Positions 1 through 9,051 of a stretch of DNA of 34,124 nucleotides are shown in pieces (position 1 is the first letter of the stretch; each line of letters starts with the position of its first letter). A model generated the notes under the pieces. The model did no database searches and was not told where the DNA came from. It worked only from the letters and a program-made list of their open reading frames with translations. This stretch comes from Gammaproteobacteria bacterium (lineage in GTDB: Bacteria > Pseudomonadota > Gammaproteobacteria > GCF-002020875): positions 19,515 to 53,638 of the forward strand of contig JABGQL010000096.1 of assembly GCA_018648825.1 (NCBI GenBank). Direction: 5' to 3'. The translations under genes were made by a program, and so were the position numbers.

Positions 1-984
<984 letters not shown>

Positions 985-998
985 ACGTTGACCAAAAT

Positions 999-1029
999 TC
1001 AGCCCTCATTTTCGAGGGCTGAGTTTTTT
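999..1029 (+). terminator. Rho-independent terminator after gap
   Basis: A perfect 9-bp stem (999-1007 paired with 1014-1022) with a 6-base loop is followed by a run of six T. It lies 14 bases past the gap stop codon, so gap transcription probably ends or is attenuated before pgk. Confidence 0.92.
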
Positions 1030-1057
1030 GCAAAGCAGTTTCTAGCTCTATTCTGTT

Positions 1058-1085
1058 TTGCAAAGAACCCTTTTTAAGCTTTAAT
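1058..1085 (+). promoter_or_regulatory. Candidate sigma-70 promoter for pgk
   Basis: TTGCAA at 1058-1063 matches the -35 consensus at 4 of 6 positions. TTTAAT at 1080-1085 matches the -10 consensus at 5 of 6, with a 16-base spacer. It lies downstream of the gap terminator and 37 bases before the pgk ATG, where a new promoter would be expected. The region is AT-rich, so a chance match is possible. Confidence 0.4.
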
Positions 1086-1122
1086 TACACACCTATTTTT
1101 TAAGATTTTCAGGAGTAGTGAA

Positions 1123-2304
1123 ATGTCAGTAATCAAGATGACCGATCTCGATCTCGCCGGTAAACGTGTACTGATCCGTCAGGATCTCAATGTGCCGATC
1201 AAGGATGGAAAAGTGAGCAGCGATAAGCGTATTCGTGCCTCTATGCCAACGATTGAGCACTGCATCAAGGCAGGAGCACAGGTGATGCTGATGTCTCATT
1301 TGGGTCGTCCAACAGAGGGCGAGCCTGCGAGTGAGTTCTCTATGCAGCCTGTTGCGGACTATCTCAGTGATGCACTGGGTAAAGAGGTGCCACTGATGGT
1401 CAACTATCTGGCTGATGGCCCGGTTTTGAATAATGGTGATGTGGTGCTGCTGGAGAATGTCCGTTTCAATGTTGGAGAGAAGAAGAGTGCTGACGACCTC
1501 TCTGCCAAATATGCCGCACTGTGTGATATCTATGTGATGGATGCCTTTGGTACTGCGCATCGTGCACAGGCCTCCACCCATGGCGTGGCTAAGACTGCAC
1601 CTGTTGCTTGTGCCGGTCCACTGCTCGCGGGTGAGTTGGATGCATTGGGCAAGGCGCTGGATAACCCTGCGCGCCCAATGGCTGCCATTGTTGGTGGCTC
1701 TAAGGTGTCAACCAAGCTGACCGTGCTAGAGTCTCTTTCCGGTGTGGTCGACCAGTTGATCCCTGGTGGTGGTATCGCGAATACCTTTATTGCAGCCGCT
1801 GGCCATAATGTGGGTAAATCTCTGGTTGAAACAGACCTGATCCCTGAGGCGCAGCGCCTGATGGAGGCTGCTAAGGCCAAGGGACGTGAGATCCCTGTAC
1901 CTACCGACGTGGTTGTGGGTAAAGAGTTCTCTGAGAGTGCTGTTGCCACAGTGAAGAGGGTTGAAGATGTAGAAGATGACGATATGATCTTCGATATCGG
2001 CCCAGATACCGCTGCCCGCTTTGCAGAGATGATGAAGGTTGCTGGAACCGTAGTCTGGAACGGCCCAGTCGGTGTCTTTGAGTTTGACCAGTTTGGTGAA
2101 GGCACCAAGGCACTGGGTGAGGCGATTGCGGACTCTGATGCCTTCTCTATCGCAGGCGGTGGCGATACCTTGGCAGCCGTAGACAAGTACAATATCTCTG
2201 ATCGCGTCTCTTATATCTCTACCGGTGGTGGTGCCTTCCTCGAGTTCCTCGAAGGTAAGAAGTTGCCTGCAGTAGCGATGCTGGAAGAGCGTGCAAACGG
2301 GTAA
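1123..2304 (+). CDS. pgk: Phosphoglycerate kinase
   Basis: Transfers phosphate between 1,3-bisphosphoglycerate/ADP and 3-phosphoglycerate/ATP in the cytosol; in a Calvin-cycle organism it runs in the ATP-consuming direction. The 393-residue length is normal for bacteria. Visible family features are the N-terminal [10 protein letters not shown] substrate-binding segment, the GGSKVSTK segment near residue 190, NGPVGVFE and the nucleotide-binding GGGDTLAAV near residue 345. The start is supported by an AGGAG ribosome-binding site (1111-1115), 7 bases upstream. The gene is 39 bases ahead of pyk with no terminator between them, so the two are probably cotranscribed. Confidence 0.98.
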   Translation: MSVIKMTDLDLAGKRVLIRQDLNVPIKDGKVSSDKRIRASMPTIEHCIKAGAQVMLMSHLGRPTEGEPASEFSMQPVADYLSDALGKEVPLMVNYLADGPVLNNGDVVLLENVRFNVGEKKSADDLSAKYAALCDIYVMDAFGTAHRAQASTHGVAKTAPVACAGPLLAGELDALGKALDNPARPMAAIVGGSKVSTKLTVLESLSGVVDQLIPGGGIANTFIAAAGHNVGKSLVETDLIPEAQRLMEAAKAKGREIPVPTDVVVGKEFSESAVATVKRVEDVEDDDMIFDIGPDTAARFAEMMKVAGTVVWNGPVGVFEFDQFGEGTKALGEAIADSDAFSIAGGGDTLAAVDKYNISDRVSYISTGGGAFLEFLEGKKLPAVAMLEERANG

Positions 2305-2343
2305 GTTGGAAGAAATTTCATCGAGACCACAGATAGGAAACCT

Positions 2344-3807
2344 ATGCTGAGACGCACAAAAATTGTTGCAACCCTCGGACCGGCAACGGATTCGCCGGAG
2401 GCGCTGGATAAGCTGATTGAGGCGGGCATTGATGTAGTACGCCTCAACTTCTCTCACGGCTCTGAAGAGGAGCACCTCAACCGTGCAGAGACGGTGCGTA
2501 ATCGTGCCCGTGCTCATGGTCGCCAAGTTGGTGTCATGGCCGATCTGCAAGGGCCGAAGATCCGTATTGGTAAATTTGTTGGTGGAAAAATCCAGCTGGC
2601 GGAAGGTGATGCCTTCTGTATCGATATGGGAATGGAGATCGATGCGGGCACCCAAGAGGCGGTTGGAACCACCTACAAAGAGTTGCACAACGACCTCTCG
2701 CGTGGTGATTCACTGCTGCTGGATGATGGACGTATTGTACTCTGGGTACGAGATGTTGACGGAAACAAGGTCAACTGCCGAGTCACTGTGGGTGGTGCGC
2801 TCTCCAACAACAAGGGGATCAACCTACAGGGTGGAGGGCTCTCCGCTGCAGCACTCACCGATAAGGATCGTGCCGATATTCTGATTGCCGCCAAGATGCA
2901 GGCCGACTATGTTGCCGTCTCTTTCGTGCGTAGTGCAGAGGATGTACGCGAAGCGCGTAAATTGTTGATAGACGCAGGCTGGGGAGAGTGCGGCATAGTC
3001 TCCAAGATGGAGCGTGCTGAAGCCATCCCGGTAGCTGATGAGATTATTGCGGAGTCCGATGGCATTATGGTCGCGCGTGGTGATCTGGGTGTAGAGATTG
3101 GCGATGCCTCCTTGCCTCCCGTGCAGAAGCGGCTGATTAAACTGGCCCGTTCGATGGACCGTTTTGCGATCACCGCAACCCAGATGATGGAGAGCATGAT
3201 CGAGAATCCCATCCCGACCCGTGCCGAGGTGTTTGATGTCGCCAATGCAGTACTGGATGGTACCGATGCGGTGATGCTCTCGGGTGAGACTGCTGTAGGA
3301 AAATATCCGGAAAAAGTGGTCGAGGCGATGTCCAATATCTGTATCGAGGCAGAGCAGCAACGCGCTGCCAAGGTATCTGGTCACCGCATGAATGAGCACT
3401 TCCGCCGCCGTGATGAGGCTATTGCGATGGCCGCGATGTATACGGCCAACCACTTGGGTGTAAAGGCGATCGCCTCACTCACCGAGTCGGGGCATACCGC
3501 GTTGTGGATGTCGCGCATCAGCTCTGGAATCCCTATCTTTGCAATGACCCGTAATTTGCAGACGCGGCGCAAGGTGACGATGTATCGCGGGGTCTACCCA
3601 GTCAGCTTTGATCTGACGGACAAGAGCAAAGGCGAAATCAATCAAGAGATGATTGATGAGTTGGTTCGTCGTGGTGTGGTGCGTACCAAAGATACCGTGA
3701 TTCTTACCAAGGGAGACCTGGTGGGTGAGGGGGGCGGAACCAACACCATGAAGATCTGTCGCGTCGGTTCGATGAGTGCGGATGATCTGGATGCTGAATC
3801 GAGTTAG
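2344..3807 (+). CDS. pyk: Pyruvate kinase
   Basis: Converts phosphoenolpyruvate and ADP to pyruvate and ATP, the last step of glycolysis. The 487 residues begin with the typical RRTKIVATLGPA strand. The active-site segment SKMERAEAI lies near residue 220, ARGDLGVEIG near 245, and ITATQMMESM near 277. The C-terminal allosteric-type domain is complete. An AGGA sequence five bases before the ATG supports the start. Its position between pgk and fba is typical of gammaproteobacterial autotrophs. The effector of this isozyme cannot be deduced from sequence. Confidence 0.97.
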   Translation: MLRRTKIVATLGPATDSPEALDKLIEAGIDVVRLNFSHGSEEEHLNRAETVRNRARAHGRQVGVMADLQGPKIRIGKFVGGKIQLAEGDAFCIDMGMEIDAGTQEAVGTTYKELHNDLSRGDSLLLDDGRIVLWVRDVDGNKVNCRVTVGGALSNNKGINLQGGGLSAAALTDKDRADILIAAKMQADYVAVSFVRSAEDVREARKLLIDAGWGECGIVSKMERAEAIPVADEIIAESDGIMVARGDLGVEIGDASLPPVQKRLIKLARSMDRFAITATQMMESMIENPIPTRAEVFDVANAVLDGTDAVMLSGETAVGKYPEKVVEAMSNICIEAEQQRAAKVSGHRMNEHFRRRDEAIAMAAMYTANHLGVKAIASLTESGHTALWMSRISSGIPIFAMTRNLQTRRKVTMYRGVYPVSFDLTDKSKGEINQEMIDELVRRGVVRTKDTVILTKGDLVGEGGGTNTMKICRVGSMSADDLDAESS

Positions 3808-3890
3808 ATAGATGTGCCGCTGAGCTGTTTGGGTTGAGTGGTGTTTATGGTTTTATTTTTATTTTTGTAGAATAGTTAAGGAGAAAGTCG

Positions 3891-4952
3891 ATGCTGATTT
3901 CAATGCGTCAATTGCTGGACCATGCAGCTGAGAATAGTTATGGAATGCCTGCGTTTAATGTGAATAACATGGAGCAGGTTCACGCCATTATGCAGGCTGC
4001 GGATGAGACCAACAGCCCCGTCATTATGCAGGGCTCTGCTGGTGCACGCTCTTATGCGGGTGAACCATTCCTGCGTCACTTGATCTCTGCTGCGGTTGAG
4101 ATGTACCCACACATTCCTGTGGTAATGCATCAGGACCACGGCTCTGAGCCAGCGATCTGCCTGCGCTCTATCCAGTCTGGTTTTACCTCAGTGATGATGG
4201 ACGGCTCTCTGATGGCAGACTGCAAAACACCATCCAGCTTTGAATACAATGTCGATGTAACCAAAACGGTAGTTGACATGGCCCATGCGGGCGGTGCCTC
4301 TGTAGAGGGTGAGCTGGGTTGTCTGGGTTCGCTGGAGACTGGCGAGATGGGTGAGGAGGATGGTCATGGTGCTGAGGGTAAGCTCGACCTGGACATGCTG
4401 CTGACCGATCCAGAAGAGGCTGCACAGTTTGTGAAGGCCACTGGTGTTGATGCTCTGGCAATTGCTATTGGTACCTCTCATGGCGCCTACAAGTTCACTC
4501 AGGAGCCTACCGGTGAGATCCTGCGTATTGATCGCATTAAAGAGATCAACGCACGCATTCCAAACACCCACCTGGTAATGCACGGTTCCTCTTCTGTACC
4601 TCAGGAGTGGCTGAAGATCATCAACGACTTCGGTGGTGATATGGGTCAGACCTACGGTGTTCCTGTCGGTGAGATTGTTGAAGGTATCAAGAATGGTGTG
4701 CGTAAGGTCAATATCGATACAGACCTACGTATGGCTTCTACTGGTTCGGTTCGCCGTCACCTGCAGGAGAATCCAGCTAACTTCGATCCACGTAAGTTCC
4801 TTAAAGAGGCTACGCAGGGTATGAAGGAGATCTGTAAGAACCGTTACCAGGCCTTCGGTTGTGAAGGGATGGCGGACAAGATTAAGCCAGTCTCTCTGGA
4901 GACCATGTTTGGTCGTTACGCGACTGGCGAGTTGGACCCTAAGGTCAACTAA
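3891..4952 (+). CDS. fba: Class II fructose-bisphosphate aldolase
   Basis: Zinc-dependent aldolase that condenses dihydroxyacetone phosphate with glyceraldehyde-3-phosphate, and in the Calvin cycle also erythrose-4-phosphate. At 353 residues, it carries the class II motif HQDHG at residues 80-84 (catalytic Asp82, zinc ligand His83), a [10 protein letters not shown] segment, an AIAIGTSHG zinc/substrate segment and KVNIDTDLR near the C-terminus. The sequence resembles the longer class II subtype often linked to CO2-fixation operons; that subtype call is inference. An AAGGAG site seven bases upstream supports the start. A strong terminator follows, closing the carbon-metabolism cluster. Confidence 0.96.
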   Translation: MLISMRQLLDHAAENSYGMPAFNVNNMEQVHAIMQAADETNSPVIMQGSAGARSYAGEPFLRHLISAAVEMYPHIPVVMHQDHGSEPAICLRSIQSGFTSVMMDGSLMADCKTPSSFEYNVDVTKTVVDMAHAGGASVEGELGCLGSLETGEMGEEDGHGAEGKLDLDMLLTDPEEAAQFVKATGVDALAIAIGTSHGAYKFTQEPTGEILRIDRIKEINARIPNTHLVMHGSSSVPQEWLKIINDFGGDMGQTYGVPVGEIVEGIKNGVRKVNIDTDLRMASTGSVRRHLQENPANFDPRKFLKEATQGMKEICKNRYQAFGCEGMADKIKPVSLETMFGRYATGELDPKVN

Positions 4953-4974
4953 ACCAGCTGCTTTGTAGTTAAAG

Positions 4975-5009
4975 ACCCGCAGTCATCGAAAGGTGGCTGC
5001 GGGTTTTTT
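4975..5009 (+). terminator. Rho-independent terminator after fba
   Basis: An 11-bp stem with one G-T pair (4975-4985 with 4994-5004) and an 8-base loop is followed by a T-tract (5004-5009). It sits between fba and the convergent pilW gene. On the opposite strand the T-run is weak, so it mainly serves fba. Confidence 0.92.
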
Positions 5010-5024
5010 GTGGATCAACGGTTT

Positions 5025-5699
5025 TTAGTGGTTTCGCAGTTGAGTAGTGATCTGGTAGATCTTGCGTAGATGATAGTCATTGAAGGGGCCATAGTCGCTG
5101 TTCAGTAGGGGATAGGTTGCTTCGTCCTTGCTGTCTCGCACGGCCAACTCACTACGTAACAGTATTGCTGTAGTTATGGTGTGAACCTGCTCCCAGTTGC
5201 TGACCTCATGGGCCTCTAGATAGTGGTCAATGGCTCCATCGCTATCCAGATCAGCCCCAAAGCGAAACTGGAGACCATCCACATGGCTGGCTAGGCTCTG
5301 TGGTGTGGGGCTGGCGCTGCCATTGCCATCACAGCGCAGATCACCTGAATCCAGATAGTAACGGATGGTGGCGGCTGAAGATCCCGCGCAATCTTTTCCA
5401 TCTTGATAGCTCAGAGTGAGGGTGTCACTCTGGTTCTCGCCACTGTTGTTGGTGGCAGAGAGCGGGTTACCGCTAAAACCTGTTTTAGGGTAACCAACCT
5501 TTTTTAACTCAGCGTTGAAGAACTGCATCAGATACCGCCCCTGCTCATGCAGCGAGCGCCACTCGGACTGATACTGAAAGCTCCCTCTCCCCTCTATAAA
5601 GAGCTGAGTGGTTGCCAGTAATATAGAGACCCCCAGTGCGATGGAGACCAGCAGTTCAACCAGTGTAAAGCCACCGCTACGGCTTGGTGTGCTGATCAT
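5025..5699 (-). CDS. pilW: PilW-type minor pilin (type IV pilus assembly)
   Basis: Minor pseudopilin-like protein with a prepilin leader: a short basic N-terminus, then the GFTLVELL processing/methylation motif and a hydrophobic helix of about 20 residues, as cleaved by PilD-type peptidases. Downstream, the LHEQGRYLMQFF...ELKKVGYP pattern is characteristic of PilW. The 224 residues are shorter than many PilW proteins. The start codon overlaps the end of the upstream pilV by four bases (ATGA), indicating translational coupling. No pilX, pilY1, pilE or fimT follows. The product probably helps initiate the pilus fibre in the inner membrane and periplasm. PulJ-like secretion pseudopilins are the main alternative. 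Confidence 0.85.
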   Translation of the reverse strand: MISTPSRSGGFTLVELLVSIALGVSILLATTQLFIEGRGSFQYQSEWRSLHEQGRYLMQFFNAELKKVGYPKTGFSGNPLSATNNSGENQSDTLTLSYQDGKDCAGSSAATIRYYLDSGDLRCDGNGSASPTPQSLASHVDGLQFRFGADLDSDGAIDHYLEAHEVSNWEQVHTITTAILLRSELAVRDSKDEATYPLLNSDYGPFNDYHLRKIYQITTQLRNH

Positions 5700-6142
5700 A
5701 ATGGGGTGATCTGGAGGGTATGCTCAACAGAGGCTACACCCTCTTGCCACTGGATGGTGATCTCAATATGGTCTCCACGGTTATCGATCACCCCCACGCC
5801 TGAGGGGAGTAGTGAGGTGTTGCGTTGGTTCCACTCTCGTAGATCAAATTTTGCCATCATGGTTGGGTCGCAGCTTGTTGCGCTACAGTCACTGCCTGTT
5901 GGGGTGCCAGAGAGGTCAAAGTAGCTGCTTGAATGCACCGCAAGCGGATTAGAGCGCATGCGTTCAGCCATGTCGATGGCCTGTAGTGTAGCCAAATCGT
6001 GGTGAATGGCTCCGCGTGTTGCCTGTAGTGCCTGAGTAGAGAGTGCAGCAAATCCAAGCAGTGCAGTGGTAAGAATGAATAGAGAGATCAGGGTCTCAAG
6101 CAGGGTAAATCCTCTCTCAGGATAGAGATTGAGATTTCTCAT
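5696..6142 (-). CDS. pilV: PilV-type minor pilin (type IV pilus modification protein)
   Basis: Prepilin-like protein with GFTLLETL processing motif followed by a hydrophobic helix, and the ATLQAIDMAERMRSNP block that is a hallmark of PilV. Two in-frame ATG codons are available. I prefer the one at 6142, because an AGGA lies 12 bases upstream and the leader is then about 10 residues; the ATG at 6154 directly abuts that AGGA, too close for use. It is the first gene of a two-gene unit with pilW and is divergent from the DUF1538 gene at 6175. The other minor-pilin genes normally found with it are absent here. Confidence 0.85.
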   Translation of the reverse strand: MRNLNLYPERGFTLLETLISLFILTTALLGFAALSTQALQATRGAIHHDLATLQAIDMAERMRSNPLAVHSSSYFDLSGTPTGSDCSATSCDPTMMAKFDLREWNQRNTSLLPSGVGVIDNRGDHIEITIQWQEGVASVEHTLQITPL

Positions 6143-6157
6143 ATCAGTAACCATTCC

Positions 6158-6167
6158 TGTTATTATG
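6158..6167. promoter_or_regulatory. Overlapping divergent -10 elements (DUF1538 operon / pilVW)
   Basis: On the + strand TGTTATTAT (6158-6166) is an extended -10 (TGn plus TATTAT, 5 of 6). On the - strand the same bases (6162-6167) read CATAAT, also 5 of 6. Neither strand has a good -35. The + strand element ends 8 bases before the ATG at 6175, which has no Shine-Dalgarno, so the transcript could be leaderless. Inference from sequence only. Confidence 0.4.
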
Positions 6168-6174
6168 CGCTGCC

Positions 6175-6909
6175 ATGAACGAATCGCTCTCCGGATTTAT
6201 ACATACACTATTAGGCAGTCTACGCGACTTGGCCCCGATCATCTTGGTGATTGGTTTTTTTCAGTTGGTGATTCTACAACAGCCGATCAACAATCTGCCG
6301 GAGATCGCCTTTGGCCTGTTTCTGGTGGTGCTGGGGCTCACCTTCTTTATCTATGGGCTAGAGATGGGGCTATTCCCGATTGGAGAGGGGATGGCTGAAG
6401 CGCTGGCCAAAAAAGGTAGCCTGCCATGGCTGATGACCTTCTCCTTCCTGCTCGGTTTTGGTACCACGGTCGCTGAACCTGCGCTGATTCTGGTCTCCAG
6501 TGAAGCGGCTGAGGTCGCCGCAGCGGGGGGGATGATCGGTAACAGTGAGGAGGAGAAGCAGGGTTATGCCAATGGCCTACGTTTTACCGTGGCGTTTTCC
6601 GTAGGGCTGGCGATTCTGGTTGGCGTGATCCGGATCCTCAAAGGGTGGCCGATTCAGTATCTGATTATTGGTGGCTATCTAGGCGTGGTGGTGATGACCC
6701 TATTTGCTCCAGATGAAATTATTGGGCTCGCCTATGATGCAGGTGGTGTCACCACCTCGACCGTCACCGTGCCGCTGGTAACCGCGCTTGGGGTTGGCTT
6801 AGCCAGCAGTATTCGTGGGCGTAACCCGATGACCGATGGTTTTGGTCTGATCGCCTTCGCCTCCCTCACCCCAATGATCTTCGTGATGGGATATGGGATG
6901 TTTATCTGA
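6175..6909 (+). CDS. DUF1538 integral membrane protein A
   Basis: Polytopic inner-membrane protein of 244 residues, almost entirely hydrophobic helices, of the DUF1538 family, whose function I do not know. Conserved-looking intramembrane motifs are GFGTTVAEP (residues 94-102) and [14 protein letters not shown] (187-200); the Thr/Ser- and Gly-rich loops with a buried Glu101 and Asp188 would suit a transporter or channel. The following gene carries the same two motifs, so the pair are paralogous halves. There is no Shine-Dalgarno before the ATG, but an extended -10 lies just upstream. Its stop codon overlaps the next start (TGATG). The PII and CBS genes downstream suggest nucleotide-controlled transport. 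Substrate unknown. Confidence 0.85.
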   Translation: MNESLSGFIHTLLGSLRDLAPIILVIGFFQLVILQQPINNLPEIAFGLFLVVLGLTFFIYGLEMGLFPIGEGMAEALAKKGSLPWLMTFSFLLGFGTTVAEPALILVSSEAAEVAAAGGMIGNSEEEKQGYANGLRFTVAFSVGLAILVGVIRILKGWPIQYLIIGGYLGVVVMTLFAPDEIIGLAYDAGGVTTSTVTVPLVTALGVGLASSIRGRNPMTDGFGLIAFASLTPMIFVMGYGMFI

Positions 6910-7694
6910 TGGGGTTTCTGGCCGAATTTCAGCACTCACTGATTGCTACTGCGGGGGATATGTTACCGATTGTAGGGATTATCTTCGGTTTCCAGCTGGC
7001 GGTTATTCGTCGCCGCATTCCCAACCTGAAACGGGTGCTGATCGGTTTCTTCTATGTACTACTGGGGCTCTCCCTGTTCTTGATGGGCCTGGAGCAGGCG
7101 ATCTTCCCGTTGGGAGAGCAGATGGCGACCCAGCTCTCTGACCCCAAATTTATTCTGGATGGACTGGGGCGCAGCATCGATCAACTGCGCTGGTCGGACT
7201 ACTACTGGGTCTACCTGTTCGCCTTTTTGATTGGCTTCTCTACCACCATTGCAGAACCCTCACTGCTGGCGGTTGCGTTGAAGGCAGAGGGGGTTTCCGG
7301 TGGTACTGTGGCCGCCAATGGGCTGCGTATTGCGGTGGCATTGGGGGTGGCAGTCGGGATCACCCTAGGGGCATTTCGTATTGTTAGCGGGATACCTCTC
7401 TACTACTTTATCGTGACAGGCTACCTCATCGTGATGATTCAGACCTACTTTGCCCCCAAATTTATTATCGCCCTAGCCTACGACTCGGGTGGAGTGACCA
7501 CCTCAACGGTAACGGTTCCACTGGTAGCAGCCTTAGGGTTAGGGTTAGCGACCTCGGTGCCGGGGCGTAGTGCCATGCTGGATGGGTTTGGATTGATTGC
7601 GTTTGCCAGCCTGCTGCCTATTATTGCGGTGCTGGGATATGTACAGTTGTCAGAGTGGATGGCGCAGCGTTCTGCTGCAGCGGATGAACTATGA
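6909..7694 (+). CDS. DUF1538 integral membrane protein B
   Basis: Second DUF1538 protein, 261 residues, with the same arrangement as its neighbour: GFSTTIAEP (residues 109-117, Glu116) and [14 protein letters not shown] (191-204), both in hydrophobic surroundings. It begins inside the stop codon of protein A, so the two are translationally coupled and likely form a heteromer in the cytoplasmic membrane. The duplicated motif pair suggests an ancestral duplication now split into two chains. It is followed after 24 bases by the PII-like gene. Function unknown; a small-solute or ion transporter is a guess. Confidence 0.85.
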   Translation: MGFLAEFQHSLIATAGDMLPIVGIIFGFQLAVIRRRIPNLKRVLIGFFYVLLGLSLFLMGLEQAIFPLGEQMATQLSDPKFILDGLGRSIDQLRWSDYYWVYLFAFLIGFSTTIAEPSLLAVALKAEGVSGGTVAANGLRIAVALGVAVGITLGAFRIVSGIPLYYFIVTGYLIVMIQTYFAPKFIIALAYDSGGVTTSTVTVPLVAALGLGLATSVPGRSAMLDGFGLIAFASLLPIIAVLGYVQLSEWMAQRSAAADEL

Positions 7695-7718
7695 ATTATG
7701 GTGTAATAGGAGAGCATA

Positions 7719-8066
7719 ATGCATTTTAAATTGCTGATCGCATTGGTGGACGAGGATAAGACCGACACGGTCATGGCTGCAGCCCGTGAGGCGGGTGCTA
7801 CCGGCGCCACGGTCATCAACCATGCGCGTGGTGAGGGGTTGAAGGTGGCCAAAACCTTCTTTGGATTGGCGCTGGAGACCAACCGCGATATGCTGCTGTT
7901 TATTGTTGAAGAGCACCTCAGTCGCCATATTCTGGAGACGATTGGTGAGGTGGGTGAATTCAGCGAGCCGGGAACTGGAATGGTGTTTCAGCTGGATGTT
8001 GAGGATGCACTGGGGCTATCCAGCCAGATTGAACAGTTAAGTGACGTGGTAGAGGAGCAGATCTAA
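7719..8066 (+). CDS. PII-like signalling protein (P-II family)
   Basis: A 115-residue cytosolic protein with the ferredoxin-like PII pattern: an N-terminal KLLIALVDEDKTD strand-helix, AREAGATGATV, a central loop region, and a C-terminal GTGMVFQLDVEDALGL strand resembling the GDGKIFVFDVEQV segment of GlnB/GlnK. The T-loop region differs from GlnB: the Tyr-containing uridylylation motif is not visible, so control by GlnD is unlikely. An AGGAG site supports the start. By analogy with GlnK-AmtB or SbtB-SbtA, it may bind an adenine nucleotide and gate the DUF1538 proteins. That role is inference from gene order. Confidence 0.85.
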   Translation: MHFKLLIALVDEDKTDTVMAAAREAGATGATVINHARGEGLKVAKTFFGLALETNRDMLLFIVEEHLSRHILETIGEVGEFSEPGTGMVFQLDVEDALGLSSQIEQLSDVVEEQI

Positions 8067-8494
8067 TGGGCGGCAAGAGTGTGGTTCGTGTGCGGGATGT
8101 GATGAAAAAGAACTTTGATATGGTGGATGGGTTAGCGACCATCTCTGATGCGTTGGCAGAGATGCGTCATGTTGAGAATAAATCACTGATCGTTGATAAG
8201 CGCAACGATGATGATGAGGTTGGGATGTTGTTGATCTCCGATATTGCCCGTCATGTACTGGCCAAAGATCGTGCTCCAGAACGGGTCAATGTCTATGAGG
8301 TGATGACAAAGCCGGTGATGACAGTGGATGCGGAGATGGATATTCGTTACTGTGCCCGCCTGTTCGAGCGCTTTAAACTCTCCCGCGCACCGGTGGTAGA
8401 GAATCAAAAGGTGATTGGTATTGTCAGCTTTACCGATATGGTGCTAAAAGGGATGTGTGATATCCGTGGAGAGTGCGGCAGCGACTCAGACTGA
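8066..8494 (+). CDS. Tandem CBS-domain protein
   Basis: A 142-residue protein made of two CBS motifs (a Bateman module). The first is VRDVMKKNFDMVDGLATISDAL and onward, the second YEVMTKPVMTVDAEMDI through GIVSFTDMVLKG. CBS pairs usually bind AMP, ATP or related nucleotides and control attached or partner proteins. It starts inside the stop codon of the PII gene (TAATG), so translation is coupled. With a PII protein and two membrane proteins in the same unit, it is probably a second nucleotide sensor for that system. No effector domain is attached. Confidence 0.88.
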   Translation: MGGKSVVRVRDVMKKNFDMVDGLATISDALAEMRHVENKSLIVDKRNDDDEVGMLLISDIARHVLAKDRAPERVNVYEVMTKPVMTVDAEMDIRYCARLFERFKLSRAPVVENQKVIGIVSFTDMVLKGMCDIRGECGSDSD

Positions 8495-8495
8495 G

Positions 8496-9041
8496 ATGCA
8501 GCGTGTTTCGGCAGAGGGTTGGCTGAGTGGGGTGGAGCAGATCCACTCCCCCAACTTTGATAACCGCCCGCAGGGAGAGGAGATCAGCCTGCTGGTGTTG
8601 CACGGGATCAGTCTTCCCGAGGGTGTGTTTGGTACCCCTTTTATCGATCAACTTTTCACTAATCAGCTGCAGGGGGATGAGTCCCCCAGTTTTGAACCGC
8701 TGAAGGGGCTTAGGGTCTCTACCCACCTGTTGATTCGTCGTGGTGGAGAGCTGGTACAATATGTTTCATTGAATGAGCGGGCATGGCATGCGGGGGTCTC
8801 CAGCTTTGAGGGGCGAACGCGCTGTAATGACTTCTCCATCGGTATCGAGCTGGAGGGGAGTGATGAGACCCCCTATAGTGAGGCACAGTACCAGCAGCTC
8901 CGGGGGGTGATTCCACTGCTACATAAGCACTATCCGGCGATTACCCAGCAACGTATTGTGGCTCATAGCGATATCGCACCCGGCAGAAAAACCGATCCCG
9001 GCCCCGCCTTTGAGTGGCAACGGATCGCCCAACTTGTATAG
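8496..9041 (+). CDS. ampD: 1,6-anhydro-N-acetylmuramyl-L-alanine amidase
   Basis: Cytosolic zinc amidase that removes the peptide from anhydromuropeptides during peptidoglycan recycling, and thereby affects AmpR-type signalling where present. With the ATG at 8496, the protein has 181 residues and starts like E. coli AmpD (EGWLSGV...SPNFDNRP). Zinc ligands are placed at His36, His157 (AHSDIAPG) and Asp167 (KTDPG). The ERAWHAGVSSFEGR and CNDFSIGIELEG blocks are diagnostic. GTG codons at 8457 and 8466 would give longer proteins that overlap the CBS gene; I prefer the ATG just after its stop (TGAGATG) on family length. ampE follows after 10 bases. Confidence 0.95.
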   Translation: MQRVSAEGWLSGVEQIHSPNFDNRPQGEEISLLVLHGISLPEGVFGTPFIDQLFTNQLQGDESPSFEPLKGLRVSTHLLIRRGGELVQYVSLNERAWHAGVSSFEGRTRCNDFSIGIELEGSDETPYSEAQYQQLRGVIPLLHKHYPAITQQRIVAHSDIAPGRKTDPGPAFEWQRIAQLV

Positions 9042-9051
9042 GTAACCATTT

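Noticed and set aside
1726-2688. Long open frame on the - strand across pgk and pyk
   Set aside because: It runs antisense to two unmistakable conserved enzymes, has no family resemblance and no ribosome-binding site; it is a codon-usage shadow.
8457-8495. GTG starts for ampD inside the CBS gene
   Set aside because: They would add about 10-13 residues absent from AmpD homologues; the ATG at 8496 gives the family N-terminus. The GTG at 8457 does have an AGGG upstream, so it is not fully excluded.
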